Assembly: GCA_014871385.1 (NCBI GenBank)
Contig: CM026432.1
Location: forward strand, 8,796,825 to 8,860,824
Source: Ceratodon purpureus
Lineage: Eukaryota; Streptophyta; Bryopsida; Pseudoditrichales; Ditrichaceae
Direction: 5' to 3'
Length of the DNA stretch: 64,000 nt
Under the pieces are notes generated by a model, which worked only from the letters and a program-made list of their open reading frames with translations, was not told the DNA's origin and made no database searches. The position numbers were made by a program, and so were the translations under genes. Within the stretch, counting starts at the first letter, position 1. Each line of letters starts with the position of its first letter. Below, one piece after another: positions 35,703 through 48,100 of the stretch.

Positions 35703-36607
35703 CCGTAGGTGGAGCTGGTTCGACACTTCTTTGTCGAATAATTAATAAAAGTGAAAAACTTGCATTCGACACCTAAAACTGATTTATTGGTCATTTTGGC
35801 AATTTTCTCCTTAAAATTTTAAATTCCGTCATGTTGTCATGATCAAGACTTTACATCAAATTGGTATGTGAGACTTTGGGTGTGGAGAGTTAGGACTGCT
35901 CTGTACTTTATACAAGTGGAGTGGAGTTGTATCCAACAATCCATGTGGGATATGTGAACTTTGAGGTGAAGCACCTAGTTAGTCTTTAATTTTATAACAT
36001 GCATAGCTTTTGCATAAAGTCTTCAAATGACATAAAATTTGTTGGAGGTGAAAGAGTACTTGATTCCTAAGATTTTCTTTGACCAAAACAATTCCAAAAA
36101 AGTTGATCCTCTAAGCACAAATGAGCTTTGAAAAACTGTTAGAAACGCAGTTTGACACATAGATCTTTACAATGTTTTTTGTCTATATCTTTTGCATAAA
36201 AACTTATTTTAACACAAAATTTGTTGGAAGTGGAAGAAGGCTTGATTCCTCAACTTTTCTTAGTCTAAAAAAATTCCATTAAACTTCATCTTCTATGCTT
36301 AATTGGACTCCAAAATTTGTATACAACACATTTCAAAAACCTCACCTAGAGTCTTGCTACGTCTTAACCCATACTCTTTGTGGACTAATGTAAGTGGATT
36401 TGATTACAAAAGGAGCACCTTCTCCCCATTGAATCTCACGCACCTTCCATTTAGGGTTGATCCTGATGAAAAATTCCAAATTTTTTACTTTTCGGCAAAT
36501 CTGAATTGTAATTTATGTAATATTCGGCAAAAAATACCAATAATTTTCCAAAGTTTTGGCACCTGATTTTTGAATTATTTAGTGTCAAACCGGCCCTCCA
36601 CCTACAG
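35703..36607. mobile_element. Non-autonomous TIR element with TA flanks, copy 1
   Basis: The left end begins CCGTAGGTGGAG, followed by GGTTCGACACT. The right end is its reverse complement (AGTGTCAAACCGG .. CTCCACCTACAG, one base changed). The flanking TA on both sides would fit a Tc1/mariner-type target duplication. It is 905 bp with no transposase. Superfamily placement is inferred from the TA flanks only. Confidence 0.65.
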
Positions 36608-37180
36608 TATGTATAGAAGTAATGATAAATTTTGTATAATATTGACTTTAAAATAAAATATAATACTTTTAATGCTCATTGTGTTCCATCTATCATATTT
36701 ACATCTTGAAAACGATCAAAATAATGCTTTTAAAGCAAAATAATTGGTCCAAACAACAACTTTTGACAAAAAAATTCAAGAAAAAAATCTTTATTTATTT
36801 TCCTTTCAAACCGCTTTATAGGCCTTCAATGAAAGACTATAAAGTTCAATATTGAGTGTTTTGTCTATAATTAGTTAATCTTTAAAAATAATTTGCCCCA
36901 TTTGGGCTTTTTTTGAATTAAGGCATGTACTTGGACTTTGAGGGAATCTCATTTTTTTTCAATTAGACAATTAAAAAAATAGTTATGGCATGTAAAGTGA
37001 AATTTTGTGTTCAGTGGACAATTTGGACAGCCATGCCAAATACGTGTATTACCTCTGAATTCTTTTCTATGAATACTTAATGTTGTCATCTCTGAGATTT
37101 CCTAAAAAAAGACTTCTTTCACTACAAAATGTTCACTCTACAAAATATCAAAGTTTTCTCACTGTTTTGGGAACTACACC

Positions 37181-37320
37181 AAAAACATTTCTTCTTTCCT
37201 TCATAAGTTAGAAAGTTTGATTTTTTAGTTTTTCTCTTTTTTCCACTTGCAAAAACATTTCTTCTTTCCTTCATAAGTTAGAAAGTTTGATTTTTTAGTT
37301 TTTTTCTTTTTTTCACTTGA
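37181..37320. repeat. 70-bp tandem duplication
   Basis: AAAAACATTTCTTCTTTCCT through TTTTTTCCACTTG is present twice in this spacer (37181 and 37251) but once in the partner spacer (near 58945). It arose after the large duplication or was lost from the other copy. Confidence 0.85.
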
Positions 37321-39205
37321 TAGATGGACATCAATCTTTACTTTGACCATTGGAATTGGGACTTTTTAACATAATCATGGAATTTCTAGGAAAGAAATAT
37401 GAATTAGCATTCTTGTGTATTTACCTTAATAATAATATTGTTTTCAACACGCTACTCTTGTCTTTTGTGCGTAATTCTTCTTATACAACTAGTTTACTTA
37501 GTCTTCTTTGTCATGCACCAAAACCCCCAAAATCCATAATGCAAAAACCTAAGGAAAAAAAAAGTAAGAGTGTGTCACCTAATCAAAAATCGTGTCAAAA
37601 AAGTATGTTTTCAAATTTCAATCCCTATAATCTTCTAATCTCTACGGTTGATTATGATGAAATTTATTGACCTATCTACTACAATAACCTTATTTAAAAT
37701 CTTACGGTTAGAATTAGAAAGTAATGATATTTTAGTCATGGCATACTTTTTACATTGGAATTGGCAATTTTGGAGCGTTTTTTGGTAAAACATAGTCAAG
37801 GAACTTTAAGCGTTAAATATATGTTACAACCATGACTTTGATAAGAGAGATATTCAAGATGACATTAATGTGGATTTTCTTTAAAGCGACCAAATACATA
37901 AAGCTAATCAATAGACTTCCTGATTGACAATCAAAGATCATATGATTCATTTCTGATTTGACTTTCTAAAGTCAATTAATTCACAATGAAGCAATCAATC
38001 AATAGCTCTCAAGCATAAAGAATTGAAAAAATAATAGTAATCAATTTTAGATTTTGTCATAAGCGGGAAATTAATGTCACATGTGTTTTGATATGAAGAT
38101 GTCTATTGATAAAAATAGGTCACCCAAAACCTTTTCACTTCAAGAGTTGTACAAATTTCACAATTGGAAAACAACTCATGTAAAAATCCGCCTTCCTCAT
38201 GAAAACTAACCTCCAATGTCTAGAAAATTATTACTCTTTAAATGGCTTGTTAAAAAGTAGTGTAGATAGCTTAAATTATCAAAAAAAGGTATTACACCTA
38301 GAACCTCAACGCATACCTTGAGTATTTTTGCTTCTCAAAATCCTTACACCATGAAGCATTTCACTACCAAAGATTTTTTAAGGAATATGTCATAGAGTTA
38401 TTGTCATATTCAAGTAGTTTAATTTGGTATTACTAGAATATATTTTTATCTAGAATTACAAACATTGATGTATGACAAACTTTTTCCAATCCAATTTTGC
38501 TTTGACTTTAGTTAATACAAATAAATTTGATACAATTATCATGTCAAGAAAATCTTGTGTAAAATCCATTCCAGCAAATAAATTTAGTGGAATGTTGATA
38601 TTTTGTTTTTCATGCAACTTTGGAAGGACTCTTTTATTATAAGTTTTAGATATCATTATAAATTCATGGTGATAATATTCTTGAATCTATTTGCATGGAT
38701 AGAATCAAAACTTCAAAGTGATATACTTTCCTTTGTACAACATTTCTAAAATACTCCTTGTAGTCATACTTTGTAGTTGATTTTAAAACATCTTATGCTT
38801 TAGAGAAATCTCTTGAAGTTCAAACATTATAATATTGTCTAAACAAACCATGAAGTATTAGAGATGTTGAGATAAATTGAGATCTAAACTTAATTCAAAA
38901 ACACAAAATTTAAGCATACCGTAAACCAAGTCTATAGCAAAGTATTTTTTATTGCAAATGGAAAAGCATGGAAAAAAATGTTTATTTATGGTTTATGAAA
39001 AAAATGTCATTGTTACCAGGACTTATTGACCAATTAGAAGAACTTGAAAAGCATTCAAGATAGATCAAATACGCAGATTAACTCTATATCATGTATAAAG
39101 TCACAAGCACAATAACAAAATTTATTCAAACGACACAATCCCAAAATATTGATTTGAAAGTCCTATTATATACCACTGTTTCATTGTGACAATCATCACA
39201 TGAAT

Positions 39206-40777
39206 TCATGGCAAATTTAAAATGTTTTGGTTTACATCAATAAGTAATAAAGACTCCCACATGTAATAAGTTTCAGAATAAATCTCATCAAATGTGGGCC
39301 TTTTGTCCTCATCTTGATGCCAACATCTTGTAATCAAATCCTTCATCCCACCATCTACATCGTCAGGAAATGAAGGCCTCTTTCCATTGATGACAAGATC
39401 TTGCTCTCCCCTAGTTCCTGAAAACCCTTCCCGCTCAAAAGGAAGAAAGCCCGTTGCAATCTCATAGCACAACATGCCATAACTATATACGTCTGACTTC
39501 TTTGTAAACAATGTTGGAGAACATCTTTTCTTTGGATCCCTCATGCCCAACAACACTTCCGGTGCTCTCCAAAACCCTGTCCCCATTACACCTAGTGCAC
39601 ATTCATAATCTGATACCACATGTGTTCCAGTGCTCACCAAACTACAACGTTGAGTAGAAAAATTGTCACCATGCCCATACAACAAGACATTGGATGCCTT
39701 GAGATCTCTATGCACCACATCATCCTCGTGTAACCACTTCATCTCATATGCAATCCACCTCATCTTATCAAATACATCCTCAGTATTGAATGGCGGGCCT
39801 CTATTGCCATTGGCTTGCTTCTTCATGTCAATGAGCCTTCGCAAATCACCCCATGCTCTTTCCATCACCATTGCAATCCTCCCATCATTTGGCAACAACA
39901 TCACATGCTCTATCTTTGTACCCCTTATGAAAGGACTACTGAATGCACCCTCTGGCCATAGCTTCACAAGGTCTCGCAAATGATACCCTCGCGGAAACAC
40001 CTTGAACACAACATGCCTTCCCGCCTCACCTTCTAATAAATCTGTGCGAATTCCTGCATAGATCTTGGCTTCCCCTCCCTCAGCAATCTTCTCACGTCTT
40101 TCAAACAAAGTATCTCTGTCCTCCTGGAAACACCGACCCCATGCATGATGCTGCCTCTGTTCCTTAATGGCCTCCCGGTTGGCTTTCAAAATGTCCTCAT
40201 CCAGCTCTCTCTCATCAATAACTTCCTCACCTTCACTCTCGTCTTCCGAAGAACCCCCACCTTCTTGAGCGGCACTTCTCCTCTCCGATGTCCTTCCTGC
40301 AGGCCGATCCACAGTGCTCCAGTGCACCTTGGAGCTTGCGATCTCATATTCTACATCGTCTGAGCATTTGGCCCGATTCTCTATCATTGACTGGATGCGT
40401 GCCGAGTAGTACTGTGTGGCACAGGCGGAGGCAGATGGAGAACTTGCATCCGTGGAAGGAATCGCAGGTGCTTGACCAGGGGATAGACAGCCTTGAAAAG
40501 CCTTGAAGAGGAAATTGGAGAACACCAAGACGACGGAGTGCCAAGCTGTGGTACACGTTGATGTAGAATTTGCATCACGCGGACCAGAAGTAGAAACAAG
40601 CGCTTCATTCTTACCAGCACGTCCTCTTTGTCTTCTAGAATTTGCAGTCTTGCGATGCAGCTGAGGGTTTTCTCCATCCGAAGTCGAAACTTGAACTGCG
40701 GTCGGGAAATTGGAGCATAGCTCTGACACTGTATTGTCTGCGTCCTGACGGGTGTCGTCAGCAGAGACGGTCGCCAT
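39206..40777 (-). CDS. Protein kinase K3 of the tandem array (DYE in place of DFG)
   Basis: Single open frame, 523 aa from the ATG at 40777. Identical to K1 from the start through HRDLKASNVLLYGHG, then different: the insert before the DYE motif reads STQRCSLVSTGTHVV as in K5, and the C lobe carries the commoner family residues (ATGFLPFEREGF). The last 20 residues after DEIYSETYYMW are unlike K1 and K5 and look like read-through into flanking sequence. All kinase residues named for K1 are present. K3 is thus a mosaic of a K1-like 5' two-thirds and a K5-like 3' third. Confidence 0.88.
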   Translation of the reverse strand: MATVSADDTRQDADNTVSELCSNFPTAVQVSTSDGENPQLHRKTANSRRQRGRAGKNEALVSTSGPRDANSTSTCTTAWHSVVLVFSNFLFKAFQGCLSPGQAPAIPSTDASSPSASACATQYYSARIQSMIENRAKCSDDVEYEIASSKVHWSTVDRPAGRTSERRSAAQEGGGSSEDESEGEEVIDERELDEDILKANREAIKEQRQHHAWGRCFQEDRDTLFERREKIAEGGEAKIYAGIRTDLLEGEAGRHVVFKVFPRGYHLRDLVKLWPEGAFSSPFIRGTKIEHVMLLPNDGRIAMVMERAWGDLRRLIDMKKQANGNRGPPFNTEDVFDKMRWIAYEMKWLHEDDVVHRDLKASNVLLYGHGDNFSTQRCSLVSTGTHVVSDYECALGVMGTGFWRAPEVLLGMRDPKKRCSPTLFTKKSDVYSYGMLCYEIATGFLPFEREGFSGTRGEQDLVINGKRPSFPDDVDGGMKDLITRCWHQDEDKRPTFDEIYSETYYMWESLLLIDVNQNILNLP

Positions 40778-41214
40778 GCCACTCAACGTGCGTTCCAACA
40801 ATCAATCGCCGTAGAAGTCCGGAGTTGCTAACCTCTGTGCAGAACCGAAAGAGTTCTGAAATCCTTCCACACAAACAACGTTCTCGAATCTACACACAAC
40901 CTTTTTAATTGGCTGACCAGATGCAGTTGGACAACACTGCTGAATACGCAACCAACAAGTGCAAGATAGTAGGTTCGAACACATTGCCAGGCCCGCTCTG
41001 CATATCAAACCCTAAGTCACAAGCACACTACTAATGTACACAAAGGAACAGAAGCCCTCTTCTAACACACTCTCTTCGAATGGCAGAAATCGAACTAGAT
41101 TCAAGCAAGGAGACATTCAGACTCGACCATCCTTGCCAGCTAGCGAGCGTGAATCCTCATACCCTTACCCTTCCAATCTCGGAAACCTGATCCATTCGAG
41201 AAAGCACATGCTTA
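39666..41214. repeat. K1/K3 near-identical block, copy 2
   Basis: Partner of 25131-26679. The first difference on the 5' side is C at 41215 against A at 26680. Further upstream K1 lacks about 20 bases (CAGATCACTTCGTCCAGG region) that K3 keeps. Confidence 0.88.
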
Positions 41215-42060
41215 CTACACCACAGACAGATCACTTCGTCCAGGAGCTGACCTCAAACATCGATACATGGACACTGGAAGCGGTGGCATCTAGATCGAAC
41301 GCCAGGAGTTGATAGACACTCACCAAACCAGACCCACGATTTTCCGAAAGTGCCTCGCGGCCAGCCTCGCGGTCTGCGCTCCTCCTACCTGGAGCCACCA
41401 AAGAAAACAAAAAGTTCCAAGGCACAGTATGCAGTGGGAGACGACCAGGTCGATTGTCTGCAAACAGAACAAATTGGACCTGCGTAACGTAGAGACACGG
41501 AAACCCTCGCAAGTCGCACAAAAGTCGACAGCAGGCGCAAGTCAGTTGGAACGCGACGAGTAAAGGAACCCCAACATAATCTTTCTCCAAGAAGAATCAC
41601 AGAACAAGAATGAAAATTTAGAGGAACTTTGGAACACGTCTCAAATGCTCATCACTCGTTCCGCTTCCAACCTGTTAACCAGTCAGGCTGAAGAATGGGT
41701 ACCGACATTAATGGGGTCTAGATGCCGCGTGCATTGGGGTTGCAACACAGTCTCCCCGACTGTCTCCCGACTACAGTTCCAAGCTAGGCATTCATCAACG
41801 GAACAGTGAGTGAAAGAATCTGTCTTCATGATGCCGCATAAACAAGTTGCCGTTGTGTCATCAGATGCTCATTGCTCGTAGTGAGCGAAATATCTCTTCA
41901 TAGAGATTGTTTTCGTCAACATGTGACATCACTTCATGGCCATTGACTCCCTCCTCGGTGCATCTGAAGCATCGACTGGCAATGTCGCTAGCTCAATAAT
42001 GCAGGGGCTTTACATTAGGTAGCTCAGAATGTGACAGGAATCTCCACCAGCACAATCAAG
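41215..42060. other. 5' flank of K3
   Basis: Contains the conserved leader donor (41324-41318), one ~184-bp unit (from about 41438) and a truncated P block. The plus-strand short frame is 41936-42022, starting MAIDSLLGASEASTGN. It resembles the K5 flank at 63583-63730 more than the K1, K2 or K4 flanks. Confidence 0.6.
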
Positions 42061-42224
42061 CACCCATATTCCAAAATGGATCTCTGCTCCAACTTGGTTT
42101 GCTCACAAACACAGTTGCCTCAATCCGTGCAGAACATCTCAAAACAGCTTTAAGAATCAAGACAATCAAAGAGTACCAGCCAGAAATTGAAACTATTCGA
42201 AGGAAGTGATCCATTGAAGTCGGA

Positions 42225-42380
42225 GCTAACCAAATGTGGATGAAGGAAACAATGCTCTGAGCAATTTGCTGGCAGCTCCGGAGGTTCTTCCAGCGGCAAT
42301 CAAGACATGAAAAGGAACGTCACCCTCGTTCCGGACTCGATTGCTCCAACCTGCATCTCAACGCAATTGGTTCCATACTC
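42225..42380 (-). pseudogene. Adenine phosphoribosyltransferase fragment 1
   Basis: The minus strand reads EYGTNCVEMQVGAIESG, then after a frame change LIAAGRTSGAASKLL. This is the APRT stretch EYGTD..EMHVGAV..GERA..DDLIATGGTL..A, including a damaged PRPP-binding loop (normally DDLIATGGT). APRT salvages adenine to AMP with PRPP. The Asp-Asp pair is lost and the frame is broken, so it is not functional. A minus-strand open stretch at 42783-42535 containing LHLRISFMCKIIPGLKLF may be a decayed N-terminal exon (normally IRVIPDFPKPGIMF); that is weaker. Confidence 0.72.
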
Positions 42381-43679
42381 GCAAATTATGTTTTCGTCAA
42401 ATCACAGGGCCTACAACAAGCGAAATTATATGTGACGTCAGAAAGCGGTAGAGGTAAATTATTTAGTTGAAGTCTTGGTGCTCGCAATAATACTAACTAC
42501 TCACAGAATGCCGACAAGTAAGTACCTTCTGGAATTAAGAATCCCAAATGACTTCTACAGACACAAATCCAGCAAATTGCAATTTACATGTTGAGATTGA
42601 AATTCGGCCAGAGGGAATGCCAACTTTATATCTGTGACTTCGTTTACTATACCCTTCATCTCGCATCCTCCATGAATTGGCATCCTTTACTGACAGATCG
42701 GACTTGACATGATCAGCGAAAAGCTTCAATCCCGGAATAATCTTACACATGAACGATATCCGCAGGTGCAAAACCCGTTGCACTTTCCCGAATATGTCAG
42801 CTATTGGTTAGTAACATCCTACAATTAAGCAATTTATATCACTCACCTGGGATAGTCATTGCCAAGGTTGCCTTACAGCCAAGTGAATCACCGGATATCA
42901 TCCGACATAAGGGTTCACTTCGAAAGTGAAGATTGAATTGGCGTATTCACCACCTTCACATTCACAACTCCAACGAACAAAAACACACACGAACTGAATC
43001 ATAATAAATTCCACCTTTGCAAAAAGATCAGAGACCCAAACCGGTCCTTTAAGAAGTAAGTGAGTCCTTTGACATATCCAGAAACTTAAAGAGTAAATCA
43101 CATTTCAAAACCATAACCATAACTCCGAATACTCATAACCCAGTGACTACAGAGAACATAAGCAACCAGAAAAGAGGTGAACTCTAGACAACCTCTGCCA
43201 AACTCCAACCGTAGCAGTCCAACCAACATCTCTGAAGCAGAAAACCAAAATCACAATGGGCAACAACACGACAGCAGATGAATACAAACCCAGATTATCA
43301 TGAGCAAGTCCCCTGTCCGCAAATAAACACATGTGAACAAAGCCCTTGGGACCAAAACAAGAGTAATTATTCCAGTTCAAAAAAGCAAAATCCAGCATCG
43401 GAAGCTGAAAGGAGCACATATTATCACATGTGGCTCGATGGCAAACAGCTGCACCTGACGTAGTCCATACCATTCAGCTGCTGAGTACGAACATTCACCA
43501 TATGCATGTCCAAAACCTGGCTACTTGCACAAACCGTTAACATCACAATTGCGCGCCTTGATCATTTCTTCGTGAAAATCATTCTGTGGATCAAGAGCTT
43601 GATGTTTCATGAAGCTGATCCTCAAGAGTGTGATGCACCCCCGAAGTCAGTGGTTAGTGTATTGTCTCTTGGAGCAAGT

Positions 43680-44030
43680 TTGCATGATAGCACTTCATGG
43701 CTATTGACTCTATCCTCGGTGCAATTGAAGCATCGACTAGAGCAATTTTGCCATCGTGGGAAAGCAAGGATTTTATGCTACAGGTCTCTCAATCTTGAAA
43801 GGGACCGGAACGAATTCTCGAAGCTGTATCCGGCAAGACAACTTAGACAGGCACATGGTTCAGCGTACAGCGCCATAAAGGCAGTGGCTGGGAACCCAGA
43901 ACTTGAAGTGAGGAATGGTGCCAAATGGATGAGTATGAGAGTTGAATACTAAAGTGAAACCTCTGACTTGTCATGGAAGTAGGCCAGTTAGAGAGTAATT
44001 TCTCAGTGAAAGTGAAGGATCGATGAACAG
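43680..44030. repeat. Array 5' block P, extra copy between the APRT fragments
   Basis: Plus-strand frame 43697-43798 begins MAIDSILGAIEAST and ends at the same TGA as the other copies. Downstream CCTCTGACTTGTCATGGAA is shared with blocks P1, P2 and P4. There is no kinase attached to this copy. Confidence 0.75.
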
Positions 44031-44954
44031 TGGAATCTGATTCCTCTGACCTAGCTGTAGAGGAATAACTTAATAAGGAGGGGCACGCTGTTCAGGTCCA
44101 GAGGCACATAATTTACGCGGAATACCATGCTCCAAAACCATATGTGGTCCTGGATGACTGCCAAAACTATGGTTACTGAGAAAGAGAAAATATTTTATGA
44201 GAACGCATTGAGGATATTTGGTCAAAGAGTGGACCGCAAGCGATGGAATTGGTTAATGTTGCGAAACTAAATAGCAAGAATAACTCTGCACCAAGGTCTG
44301 CATTGCACCTCCTCAGCACACCTACAATCAATCAGAGCCAAAGACAGAAGATGTCATGTTTCTTAAAATCAACTGCCTTTGCTCTTGCCATCATCGTGTA
44401 GCCGTCATCTCTTGCTCGTGCCATCATCGCACTGAATATTCAAGGTCAACTCTTCAAATTTGCTCAAACACATTTCTCACCAATCCAAGTAGTTGAAACT
44501 AGCATGAGCTGATGAATCTCCCGCCTTCGTAGTGCCCATCAACTCGTCGGAAATTACTCCTCACTACCCTGGAAACAAATTCCAAGACCATCCGAAACCA
44601 CACTTCATGCGCACCTTCACAGCCTTCTCTCAACGCGTACAAGTGATCATCACAATTCCATCTCAAGTAGATTTCTCCCACTGCAAGTCGAGCAACCCAC
44701 CCATTAAACTTGCACTGCGATTCTTAACTCGACGTTCACCAGCTTACGTCCCATATTCCAAATTATGGATCTCTGCTCCAACTTGTTTTGCTCACAAACA
44801 CTGTTGCCTCAATCCGTGCAGAACATCCCCAAGCAGGCGCTTCACGATACATAATGCGAAAAGTACATGGACTCACATGTAAGGTGCTTCAGAGATCACT
44901 CAAAGAGAAACAGCCACAAAGTAAAACTACACAAAGGAAATGACCCATCGGAGT

Positions 44955-45123
44955 CACAGCCAACCAAACCTGGATAAACAAAACAATATTCCGAGCAATC
45001 TGATATACAGCAGCCCCGGGGATTCTTCCAGCGTCTTGCACCAAGTCATCAAATTACAGAACGTCACCCTCGCCCCCTCTCGATTGCTCCAACCTGCATC
45101 TCAACGCAGTCGGTCCCATACTC
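44955..45123 (-). pseudogene. Adenine phosphoribosyltransferase fragment 2
   Basis: The minus strand reads EYGTDCVEMQVGAIERG and, in another frame, FDDLVQDAGRIPGAA, equivalent to APRT DDLIATGGTLGAA. It keeps the Asp-Asp pair that fragment 1 lost but also has a frame change and stops. The two fragments and their downstream flanks (42061-42180 and 44750-44850) are about 2.7 kb apart and related, so a longer segment was duplicated before both decayed. Confidence 0.72.
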
Positions 45124-45199
45124 GATCAGAACCATATTCAAGTCCCTCTGCAGAATTCATGCGGAATCACATGATGTAGAATGTAGTTGCTTGGAATCA

Positions 45200-48100
45200 C
45201 GGGGCTCGTAGAGTACACAGAATCATATCCTGCCGTCGTTTGGTCGCATCTGGACATGTTCAATCTTCGGTCCTCTTAAATGACTCTTGAATGCGTCTTT
45301 CGGCCATCTCGGGGTGGCCACATGCATGGTTCAGTTTCTAGAGTGAAGTGTGGGACTGGGAGCGATGTCCAAAATCTAGGACAGGGGGGTTTGCAAATTG
45401 TACTATCTTGGTAGAAACAACTTCCACAAAACAGACATAACGGAGCAACACCCATGAGCTTAAGAGTTTTGAGCATGTTTTTTGTTTCTGGTATATTTAG
45501 ATTTATTGGATCAGATTAGTAAAAGAGAAATAATCCCAATGCACTTTGAAATGCATTATTTGGACAATGTTTGGATTTTTAAAGGGCTTACCATGGATAC
45601 ACTTAATGTCGACTCTAGGGTTTGGTATTCAAATGCAGTACATCTTTACAAACATATCTATTCATTTCTCTCTAGGTTTTTCAAGATTTAGAAGGGACAC
45701 TTATCGGTACAAAGACGCTTATTGATGTTGTTACCTTAAGTTGGAATGAATTAGTACTCATATTTGAATAGATTTTGGCTTAGTGTGTGTGAATGACTTT
45801 GTGGCCAATCTTTTGAACTTGGTCTTTCGTTTCTTAAAATTTAGAAATATGAGTGTTTACGTTGTAGTAGATGTGGCCTTTGTTCTTGGTTGGCTTTTGA
45901 TATTTCCTTGTGGATTTTTCATCTAGGTTGATCATCAAATTATGGATTCAAAATAGATTGAAAGGCTTCTAGATTATTAACCCCTAAAGGACAATCTGCC
46001 TCATTTGAGCTTTTTTGGAATTTGGGCATGTACCTATGAATGCAATTTGTATCAGGATTTTCTGAAATTTTTATTGAAGGTGGGCCGTTTGGAGATCTTT
46101 GAGTGGGTATTTTTATTTTTCAATTCCAACATTGGGATCAAAAGTTATGAAGGTCTAAGTGTCAAACACTGCTCATTGGGCAGCTGCTGAATTTTTCTAA
46201 GCCACCCCAAAACTGCCCAAAACTGCCCAAAACTGCCAAAATTTGCTCAAAGACGAAACTTTGAAATTCCACCAAAAATTGAGATTTTGATATTTTTAAA
46301 AAATAAAAATTTCCATGTATAGAGAAGGCAGTAGAGCATGTTCCCACCGTTTGGATTTTCAATCCAATTTTTTTTCATATGCTATTTTTATTGTCCAAAA
46401 ACGGCCTTTGTTTGTGAATTTCAGTGTGAATTTCAGTATACCCCCTAGCAGAAAATGATTTTCTTGGCAACTTTCTACAACTTTTTTGAATATAATTTTC
46501 TTATTACAATTAGCTAACTTAGTCTTCTTTGACGTGCATCAAAACCCCCAAAATTCATAATGCAAAAAAATGGTTTTTTGGGCCTTCAAAACTCTACTGT
46601 CCCCTTTTTTTGCAGGGAAAAAAACTTGTTTTCTACTTTGAACGTTACGATCTTGCAATTGGTGAAGAATGTGTGTGAGATTTGGCGGAAATGTAGATAT
46701 AGAAGTTAGCTACAAGATCTTACGGTTAGATGTTCTAAAAAAGACCCCAAGTTTGCAAAATCCACCTTGCTTTGAAGAGGGGCTGTTTTGAGGCAGTTTT
46801 GATGAAAAATACCCTCAGAACTTTAGGGGTTAAGATATAGTAGGAGTTTCTTATCTAATGTGAGAAATCTAAAATAATGTTATGGACTCATTTTTTATTT
46901 TTTTGAGAGTGGCTAATTCAAAAAAGTTATTTTTCTTAGATGTTTTAGAATAAAACCAAAGAAAATTGGTCCTCTTAAAATTTCTTTATTACTTAATCAA
47001 CTTCAACAAAAATAAAATGAAAATTGGTGATTTTTATACCTTTGATTGAATTTCAAAGAAAAATTATTGGAAAGTAATTTAGAAACATTGATATTTCTTC
47101 AAGAATCTTTGAAAAGCCTAACACTTTTTCAATCAAAAAGCAAGAGTGCGTGTAAAGTGTCATAAGCCTAATCGATAAAAAACACAAAATTTGAAGCCAT
47201 TTTGATATTTTATTCTATGATATTTTTGGAAGATATATATAATTTAATATTTTTTCATTCTTCTTTGTTGGATCAAATATTCATAAGTATTTCAAATATT
47301 GTATTTAAAGAATTTACTATGAAGATACAATACATTGCTTATAATGTATTAAAATCCAAAATTGATAACATGCTTTTAAAAATGATATGCAAAAACATCA
47401 AGTTTTTGATGTACCAAAATTTGTTTAATTTTCTTTCAACTCCAATTGATTTTTCATTGAACATTGTAAAGGGGTAAATTTTGAACTAGTATCAAACATA
47501 ATAAAATAAAATTACAATTTTGTTCTATAACAAAACTTTATTCATATGTAAATTGTCAATTACAAGCCAAAATCATAATAGAAGTGCTTATATATAAAAT
47601 TCTTCTGTTTAGGACTTTTATTGCTTGCAACATTTTCAACTACTTTGAGGGTTATTTATATCTTGTTTGGTATTATTTTAGATCTTTTCCATTTCTCCTT
47701 TGAAAAAACTCACATTTTATATCTTTAAATGTATAATGTCACATAATGCATGTTATGAATGCTTCATCATTTGTTTATAGAAATTCTGAAATATTGAAAA
47801 ATGTTTGTAAATTATATCTATTTTTACATTCTAAACTATGGAACTAATCAAATATAGTCATTGCAAAACTACATTAGCACATAATGAAAATTTTATATAT
47901 TTATGTATATATTTCTACCAAAAATACATTATTAAATTCAAAAATCGTTTTTTAACTTATTGATACTAGAACTTTCTATGATAAATGGAAAAGCCTAAAT
48001 ATTTGAGATTCTATTATGATATGAATTTTTTTAAAGTTATAGCTACTTGGTCCATGCAAAAATACCGTGGAAATAGTACTAGATGTATATTTTTCTTTCA

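Larger units (their letters stand above)
33331..39205. repeat. Long AT-rich spacer, copy 1 of the 5.9-kb direct repeat
   Basis: Collinear with 55066-60967 with only scattered substitutions and small indels. It includes the poly-A tract, the terminal-inverted-repeat element and the kinase 3' flank. Open frames are short and shared with the other copy, but none looks like a known protein. The part 33331-37490 is absent from the K1-K2 spacer. Confidence 0.88.

Noticed and set aside
36303-36566. Open frame inside the TIR element as a coding gene
   Set aside because: Low complexity, no recognisable motif, and its end differs between the two copies because of an indel.
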